Assembly (NCBI RefSeq): GCF_025717515.1
Contig: NZ_JAJIRN010000007.1
Coordinates: forward strand, 372,001-436,000
Direction of reading: 5' to 3'
Source: Roseateles oligotrophus
GTDB taxonomy: Bacteria; Pseudomonadota; Gammaproteobacteria; Burkholderiales; Burkholderiaceae_C
Length of the DNA: 64,000 nucleotides
This document shows, piece after piece, positions 58,771-64,000 of the stretch. Every line of letters starts with the position of its first letter. Within the stretch, counting starts at the first letter, position 1. A program made the translations under genes and the position numbers. The notes beneath the pieces were generated by a model that did not search any database, had not been told where the DNA came from, and saw nothing but the letters and a program-made list of their open reading frames with translations.

Positions 58771-59433
58771 TCAGGCCGCGCCGCTGCGCAAGCTATTGCC
58801 GCCGCCACGGCGTGCTGCGGCCAAGGCGCTCTCGGCGCGTTCCAGCAAACGGGCGACATCGTCGGCCGGCCCGCGCCAAGCGCTCAGGCCCATGCTGAGG
58901 CTGCCGCCGCTGCGCTGCTTGGGCCAAGCCGAGCGGACTCGCTCGCAGACCTTGCGCGCCGAGGCCAGATCGACATCGATCAAGACCAGCAGCAGGCCGT
59001 TGCCGGAGCCGCGGCCTTGGCGAGCGATCAAATCTTCGGGGCGACATTGGCGCAGCAGCAGCTCGGCGAGTTGCACCTGCTGAGTCACGCCTGGCGTAGC
59101 CCCGTCGGCCTCAAGGGCCACCAAACACAGGCCGGCGCCAAATTTTTCGGTATGAGTCAGCAACTCACTCAGGCGCTCCAGTAGATGCTCGCGTTCCAGT
59201 AACTCGGTGCTGCGGCCCAGCAGACTCAATTGATGAAAGCGCCGATGGTGTCGCAGCGCGGCCTCGAAATCACCGGCCTGCGCACACAAGTCGCTCAGGC
59301 GCTCAAGGGTGGCGCTCAAATCAGCCGCTAGCGCTGGGTCGGTCGCTTGCGTTTCGGCTTGTGCCTGTGCTTGTGCAATTGCCAGCTCCAATGCTTCGCG
59401 GCCGGCGCTGACTGGATTCATTTCGGGCGGCAT
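58771..59433 (-). CDS. Degenerate GGDEF-domain protein
   Basis: About 220 residues. Residues about 1-90 are helical. The rest follows the GGDEF fold in order (LVALEADG, RPEDLIARQG, LLLVLIDVDLASARKVCERVR, SMGLSAW, LLERAESALAAARRGGGN), but where the active motif should be it reads RGSGNG, and metal-binding residues are missing. It cannot be a cyclase by known chemistry; a binding or structural role is likely. It is last in the permease/regulator/kinase operon, 59 bases after the kinase stop. Starts at 59433 or 59421 are both possible. Confidence 0.7.
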   Translation of the reverse strand: MPPEMNPVSAGREALELAIAQAQAQAETQATDPALAADLSATLERLSDLCAQAGDFEAALRHHRRFHQLSLLGRSTELLEREHLLERLSELLTHTEKFGAGLCLVALEADGATPGVTQQVQLAELLLRQCRPEDLIARQGRGSGNGLLLVLIDVDLASARKVCERVRSAWPKQRSGGSLSMGLSAWRGPADDVARLLERAESALAAARRGGGNSLRSGAA

Positions 59434-59492
59434 TCGTGGCTCAATCTGCTTGGCATGTGACAGGCTCAAGGATAGCGCGCCGCCGGCCAATA

Positions 59493-60833
59493 TCAATCCC
59501 TTGCAGGGATTGGTAGAAATAGGCTGACCGCCAAGCCGCCGCCGGCCCGGTTGGCCAGCGTGATGTGCCCGCCATGGGCCTCGGCTATTTCTCGCGCCAG
59601 CGCCAGACCCAGGCCGGTGCCGCCGCCTTGGGCGTTGCGTTTGGTCGAGTAGAACGGCAGCAGCGCTTGCGCCAACACCGCCTCGCTCATGCCGGGCCCG
59701 TGATCGGTGATCGTCATCACCAGCGCCTCCCCGCGCCACTGCAGGCTTAGGCCGACGCCTTCGGGCGGCCCACCGGCCTCATGGGCGTTTTTGATCAGGT
59801 TGATCAAGGCTTGCTCGATCTGTCCGGCATCAAAAAATCCGGCCTCCCCAGGCGGCGCACTTTCCAGCTTGAACTGGCAATGGGCACTCAGCCCGGCCAA
59901 GAACTCGGGCCACAAGACGGGGCTTGGCTGTGGCAGCGGCAGCTTGGCAAAGCTGGCGTAGCCGGACAGAAATTGATGCAGATGGCTGGCGCGCCCGCCT
60001 ATGCTTTTGAAGACGCCCTCCAAGCGTTCGATCTGGCCACGCCGCGCCAACTCGGCGCCGCTGTGCGCTAGAGAGGAAATGGGCGCCAGCGAGTTATTCA
60101 GCTCATGGCTCATCACCCGAATCACCCGCTTCCAGCTCGCCACCTCCTGGCGCGACAGCTCGCGCGTCATGCGGCGAACCAACAGCAGGCGGTGCGCCTG
60201 ACCCTGCAGCAAGAGGCTGCGCTGGGAAATGTGAAACTGCTCCTCTTGCTCGTTTTCGAGCACGCTGACGAGTTGGTCCTGCTGGCTTTGCAAGGCCGCA
60301 GCCAAGGTCGGCGGGGCATCTGCCAAAAGCTCGCTCAAGGTGGTGCCGGACAAGCTGCGTCCCTTGGCCAGCAATTGGCGTGCGGCAAGGTTGGCATAAC
60401 TGACGATGCCTTGCGGGTTGCACAAAAGCATCGCGACGGGCGTGTTCTGCACCACGGTGTCCAGCAGCAACTCGCGCTGCGCGAGTTGTTTCCGCTGCTC
60501 GCGCAGGGCCAGGCCTAACTCGCTGTGCAAGCGCAGCAATTCGGCCAGCTCGGGCGGCTGATCACGGCCGGGCGCCGCCAGCGACATGCTGAAATCGCCG
60601 TCGCGGTAGCTCAAAACAGAACCCTCCAGCGCCCTCAGAAGCCGACGCAGTGGCGCCAGCATCAGGCCGGCCAACCAGATCAGCAAGGCCAGCAATATCA
60701 GCGCACCCCCGATCAGTGCTGCCATGTTTTGCATCGCCGGCCAGTTGCTCAGCGCCGCATTGGCCAGCCCGCCGGCCAGCGCCGCCATCAGCAGCAGCAG
60801 GGTCAGACGGGTCTGCAGGCCCGGGCTGCGCAT
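59493..60833 (-). CDS. Sensor histidine kinase (NtrY-like)
   Basis: 446 residues. Two transmembrane helices (about 9-30 and 38-60) enclose a tiny periplasmic loop, so sensing is probably within or below the membrane. Then a PAS-like domain (about 122-220), the phospho-acceptor His243 in MSHELNN, N-box NLIKNAHEAGG and G-boxes DHGPGM and GGTGLGLA. Its ATG shares one base with the stop of the response-regulator gene (TGATG), so the two are coupled and cognate. Confidence 0.92.
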   Translation of the reverse strand: MRSPGLQTRLTLLLLMAALAGGLANAALSNWPAMQNMAALIGGALILLALLIWLAGLMLAPLRRLLRALEGSVLSYRDGDFSMSLAAPGRDQPPELAELLRLHSELGLALREQRKQLAQRELLLDTVVQNTPVAMLLCNPQGIVSYANLAARQLLAKGRSLSGTTLSELLADAPPTLAAALQSQQDQLVSVLENEQEEQFHISQRSLLLQGQAHRLLLVRRMTRELSRQEVASWKRVIRVMSHELNNSLAPISSLAHSGAELARRGQIERLEGVFKSIGGRASHLHQFLSGYASFAKLPLPQPSPVLWPEFLAGLSAHCQFKLESAPPGEAGFFDAGQIEQALINLIKNAHEAGGPPEGVGLSLQWRGEALVMTITDHGPGMSEAVLAQALLPFYSTKRNAQGGGTGLGLALAREIAEAHGGHITLANRAGGGLAVSLFLPIPARD

Positions 60834-62182
60834 CAGCCGGCGTCCAGACCGTAACGTTCCATCCGCCGGTACAAGGCTTGGCGCGACAGGCCCAGCTCCT
60901 GCGCTGCGCGGCTGACCACACCGCCGGCAGCGGCCAAGGCGCCCAGCACCGTCTCGCGGCTGGGCTCATCCAGGTTGCGGTTGGCGGCGGCCGCCGGCGT
61001 TGGGGTCGTCAAGCCCAGATGGCCGGGCTGAATCGCGCCTCCATCGGCCAGTAGACCGGCGCGCGCCATCACGTTTTTGAGTTCACGCACATTGCCCGGC
61101 CAGGGGTGGGCGAGCAGGGCGCTGCGGGCCGGCTCGGAAATGCGCCTGCTGCCGCCCGGGCCGAGGAAAAATTCGGCCAGCGGCAAGATATCGTCGCGCC
61201 GGTCGGCCAAGGCGGCCAGCCGCAGCTCAAACACATTAAGGCGGTAGTACAAGTCTTCGCGGAAAGTTCCCGCAGCCACCATCGCCTTCAAATCGGCATT
61301 GGTGGCGCTGATGACCCTGACCTTGGATTCGCGCGTCCGGCTGCTCCCCAAACGCTCAAAACGACCGGTCTCCAAAACTCGCAAAAGCTTGACCTGACCG
61401 GCCAGCGGCAGCGTGCCGATCTCGTCCAAGAACAGCGTGCCGCCATTGGCCGCCTCGAAGCGGCCTTCGCGCGCCTTGTGGGCGCCGGTGAAGGCGCCGC
61501 TGTCGGCACCGAACAGTTCGGCCTCGATCAAATCGGCCGGCAAAGCGCCGCAGTTCAGGGCGACAAACGGGCCCTTGCACTGCGCCGAGTTGGCATGCAC
61601 CAGCGCCGCAACGCGCTCCTTGCCGCAGCCGTTCGGGCCGCTGACCAAGACCGGTAAATCCGTACGCGCCACTTGAGCGGCCAACTCCAAGGTTGACAGC
61701 ATCGCCTCGGAGGCAAACACCAAGCCGTCCAAGTCGAAGCGCCGTTGCAAGGCCTCGCGGCGATCACGGCGCTGCTGATGATGGCGCCGCAACTCGCCCG
61801 AGGTTTCCGACAACTCCAGCAGATTTCCTATCGTGATGATCAGCTTGGCGTCGTCCCAGGGCTTGGCCAGATAGTCGGCCGCGCCGGCCTTGACCAACTC
61901 CACCGCCGCCTCCAGCCTTGTCCAGGCGGTCAGCAGAATCACCGGCAGGTCGGGATATTTGGCTCGAATGGCGCGAAACAGCAGCGCCCCTTCCGCGCCC
62001 GAGGTGGTGTCGGCCGTGAAGTTCATGTCCTGTATCACCAGGTCGATGTTGCGGCCGGCCAGCAGGCCTAAGCCCGCCTCGGGGCTGGCCGCATACAGCG
62101 GCTCAATCTCGTGCAGAGACAGCAGCAGCGAGAGGGCCTCGCCGACGCCGGGGTTGTCGTCAATGATCAGTACGTTTGCCAT
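60833..62182 (-). CDS. Sigma-54-dependent response regulator (NtrC family)
   Basis: 449 residues. Receiver domain with phospho-Asp52 in VIQDMNF, AAA+ domain (about 145-380) with a Walker-A variant GPNGCGKE and the sigma-54 loop GAFTGA, and a Fis-type helix-turn-helix (RAAQELGLSRQALYRRM) at the end. It should activate sigma-54 promoters when phosphorylated by the following kinase. The ATG at 62182 begins the receiver domain directly. The two ABC permease genes lie upstream in the same direction with a 19-base gap, so they may be both co-transcribed and regulated. Confidence 0.93.
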   Translation of the reverse strand: MANVLIIDDNPGVGEALSLLLSLHEIEPLYAASPEAGLGLLAGRNIDLVIQDMNFTADTTSGAEGALLFRAIRAKYPDLPVILLTAWTRLEAAVELVKAGAADYLAKPWDDAKLIITIGNLLELSETSGELRRHHQQRRDRREALQRRFDLDGLVFASEAMLSTLELAAQVARTDLPVLVSGPNGCGKERVAALVHANSAQCKGPFVALNCGALPADLIEAELFGADSGAFTGAHKAREGRFEAANGGTLFLDEIGTLPLAGQVKLLRVLETGRFERLGSSRTRESKVRVISATNADLKAMVAAGTFREDLYYRLNVFELRLAALADRRDDILPLAEFFLGPGGSRRISEPARSALLAHPWPGNVRELKNVMARAGLLADGGAIQPGHLGLTTPTPAAAANRNLDEPSRETVLGALAAAGGVVSRAAQELGLSRQALYRRMERYGLDAG

Positions 62183-62201
62183 CAGGGTGAGAGCATAACA
62201 A

Positions 62202-63422
62202 TCAAGCGCCTCTGAGTGCTTCGACCGGAGGCAAAGCCGCCGCCCGGCGGGCCGGCGCCAGCACCGCCAGTTGCCCCAAGCCCCACAGCACGAAGGCACC
62301 GATCGGCAAAAAGGCCAGCGGCAGCGGCGGCAACTCATAACTCTTCATCAGCAGCAGACTGATACCGTAGGCGGCGATCATGCCCAGGCCTATGCCTATC
62401 GTCGAGAGTATGAAATTCTCGGTCTGAAAGTAGCGCAAGATCTGACCCCTTGTGGCGCCAAGCGCCCGGCGGGTGCCAATCATGCGGGTGCGTTGCTGGA
62501 CCCAGAAGCTGGCCAGGCCGACGATGCCGAAGGCGGTCACCACCAGCAGGCCTAAGCAAACGGCGGCCAGCAGATTGATCATGCTGCGGTCCTGGCGGTA
62601 GTAATGCTTGCGCTTGTCGGCCAGGCTTTGGCTCTCGATCAGGATGCGCTTGGCCCCGCTCTTGTCCAAGGCCAAGGCCGCTGCTTTCAGCACCTCGTCG
62701 CGCTTGCCCGGCTCGGTCCGTGCGATGAAATAGCCACCGCGAAAAGTCTCGCGTACCGGCAGCAACATGCTGTAGTTCAGCGACTCGTCCTTGCCGCCCG
62801 GTTGCGGCGATACCAGGCGGTCAACCACGCCGACCACGCGGATCGGCTTTTCGCCTAAGCCATAGATCACCTGGCCCAGTGCATCGCCTTTCGGAAACAT
62901 GCGCGTGGCCATCGCCCGGTTGAGGATGATGGCCGGGTAGCTCGCGTCCTCGGACTTCTCCAGATCCAGCAAATTTTGGTATTCGCCCGCCTCGAAATCC
63001 CGACCGGCAACCAGGCGCAGGCCTAGCGTCTTCAACCAAGCCTCGCTGACGTTGTACATCGACGCGGTGACGCCGCCGCCATCTTCCTTTTGCTGCAGTC
63101 GCATGGTGCTCATGGACATGTTTTCGCCAAAGGGCAGTTGATTGACCAAGGTGGCATCCTTGACGCCGGGCAATGCCCGCAAGGCCTGCAGGTCGGCGCG
63201 GGTCTGCGCGTCCTGATTCTCGACCGGGCCAATGGCACCGATGCGGAGCGAGACGATCTCTTGATCGGCCAGACCCGAAGGTTCGTTGATCTTGTCGATC
63301 CGTTGCATGATCAAAAACAAGGCGTTGCAGACGATGGCGCAGGTCAAGGCGATCTGCAGCACGATCAAGAATGACGCCGTTTTGTGGCGCTTCAAAGTGG
63401 CGAGGATGGGCAGGATGTCCAT
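62202..63422 (-). CDS. MacB/FtsX-type ABC transporter permease
   Basis: 406 residues. One N-terminal transmembrane helix, a large periplasmic domain (about 50-270) and three C-terminal helices with the FtsX-family core (GTRRALGATRGQILRYF). Such permeases act with a MacB/LolD-like ATPase in mechanotransmission or peptide export. A second permease of the same type precedes it; the ATPase is presumably beyond the right edge. Confidence 0.9.
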   Translation of the reverse strand: MDILPILATLKRHKTASFLIVLQIALTCAIVCNALFLIMQRIDKINEPSGLADQEIVSLRIGAIGPVENQDAQTRADLQALRALPGVKDATLVNQLPFGENMSMSTMRLQQKEDGGGVTASMYNVSEAWLKTLGLRLVAGRDFEAGEYQNLLDLEKSEDASYPAIILNRAMATRMFPKGDALGQVIYGLGEKPIRVVGVVDRLVSPQPGGKDESLNYSMLLPVRETFRGGYFIARTEPGKRDEVLKAAALALDKSGAKRILIESQSLADKRKHYYRQDRSMINLLAAVCLGLLVVTAFGIVGLASFWVQQRTRMIGTRRALGATRGQILRYFQTENFILSTIGIGLGMIAAYGISLLLMKSYELPPLPLAFLPIGAFVLWGLGQLAVLAPARRAAALPPVEALRGA

Positions 63423-63449
63423 ATTGCTAATTCCGTCCTTCTTGAGACT

Positions 63450-64000
63450 TTATTGAGACTTCAATTGCAGGGCCGGCGTGACCTGGCAAGCGCGCCAGGC
63501 GGGCAAAATGCCGGCGATCAGGCTTGCGGCCAAGGCCAAGCCTAGGGTGGTGGCTAACATCAAGGCGTCCATCTCGATCAGTCCGGCGTATTCACTGGCG
63601 CCATTGCGCACCGCCATGACGCCGGCCCAGGTCAGGCCCAGACCCAACAATCCACCGGCCAAGCCGAGACTGCCGGCCTCGACCAGAAACTGCGCAAAAA
63701 TCTGCCGGCGAGGCGCGCCCAAGGCGCGGCGCGCGCCGATCTCGCCCGAGCGGCGCAGCGCCTTGGCCAGTTGCAGGCCGACCGTGTTGGTCAGGCAAAC
63801 GGCCAGGAAGCCGAAGGCCAGCCAGAGTTGCAGGCCAATGTCATCGGGCACCACTTGGCTCTGCTTGAGCCAGGCCATCACGTCACGCATGCGCACATTG
63901 CTGGGGCGCTCGAAACGGCCGCTGGCACGCTGTTGCTCCGAGTATTGGTTCAGGTAGTTCAGGTAGTTTCTCGCCTTCTCGGGGCTGTCGAGTTGGGCCC
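63450..64000 (-). CDS. MacB/FtsX-type ABC transporter permease (partial)
   Basis: The reading frame is open to the right edge; about 183 C-terminal residues are present. The FtsX core ARRALGAPRRQIFAQF is visible, with three transmembrane helices and the ending PALQLKSQ typical of this family. It lies 27 bases upstream of the second permease. The start, and probably the ATPase gene, are outside the window. Confidence 0.88.
   Translation of the reverse strand, partial: AQLDSPEKARNYLNYLNQYSEQQRASGRFERPSNVRMRDVMAWLKQSQVVPDDIGLQLWLAFGFLAVCLTNTVGLQLAKALRRSGEIGARRALGAPRRQIFAQFLVEAGSLGLAGGLLGLGLTWAGVMAVRNGASEYAGLIEMDALMLATTLGLALAASLIAGILPAWRACQVTPALQLKSQ

Overview
The window is high-G+C DNA from a Gram-negative bacterium, most likely a betaproteobacterium of the order Burkholderiales (Roseateles/Rubrivivax/Comamonadaceae-like). 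This rests on the gene content: a yqjD/yqjE-type cluster, a PEP-CTERM protein, a DUF349 protein, an RND pump under an AcrR-type operator, a pyrophosphate-type phosphofructokinase and the liu leucine pathway. The genus cannot be fixed from the sequence alone. It reads as chromosome. I see no rRNA, tRNA, CRISPR array, integrase or transposase.

Layout. 1-650: N-terminus of a copper P-type ATPase with a MerR/CueR-type promoter, then a small copper-chaperone-like protein. 650-3,260: two-subunit molybdenum hydroxylase. 3,370-9,260: NTF2-like secreted protein, LytS/LytTR two-component pair, Oar-type TonB receptor. 9,670-14,280: small coiled-coil ORF, DUF349 protein, unknown secreted protein. 14,390-17,830: divergent ECF sigma factor and receptor Ser/Thr kinase. 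17,860-18,590: PEP-CTERM protein. 18,770-21,900: two-gene nuclease/helicase operon preceded by a LexA-like palindrome. 21,950-23,960: papain-like protease with a lectin-like propeller and a chagasin-type inhibitor. 24,420-38,660: leucine catabolism (carboxylase beta and alpha subunits, hydratase, HMG-CoA lyase) enclosing vapBC, an acetyltransferase, an alpha/beta hydrolase, the complete bioA-F-D-B operon and a gene bracketed by two inverted 241-bp repeats. 38,660-42,860: hydrolase, aldo/keto reductase, phosphofructokinase, alanine dehydrogenase. 42,990-46,460: yqjD, yqjE and yqjK-like genes split by an opposing REC/EAL gene. 46,470-48,930: YgiQ radical-SAM protein. 48,980-55,670: acrR-like repressor and a full RND operon. 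55,690-58,640: small proteins, cold-shock protein, hydrolase, PilZ protein. 58,770-64,000: one leftward operon of two ABC permeases, a sigma-54 response regulator, a histidine kinase and a degenerate GGDEF protein.

Genes that appear to work together: biotin synthesis lies inside the cluster for a biotin-dependent carboxylase. The sigma factor has Ser/Thr in place of the usual acidic region-2 motif and faces a Ser/Thr kinase, which suggests sigma activation by phosphorylation. The protease and its inhibitor look like a self-protection or effector/immunity pair. The nuclease/helicase operon looks DNA-damage inducible. The PilZ gene appears to start at a non-standard ATC codon, because only that start includes the whole c-di-GMP motif.
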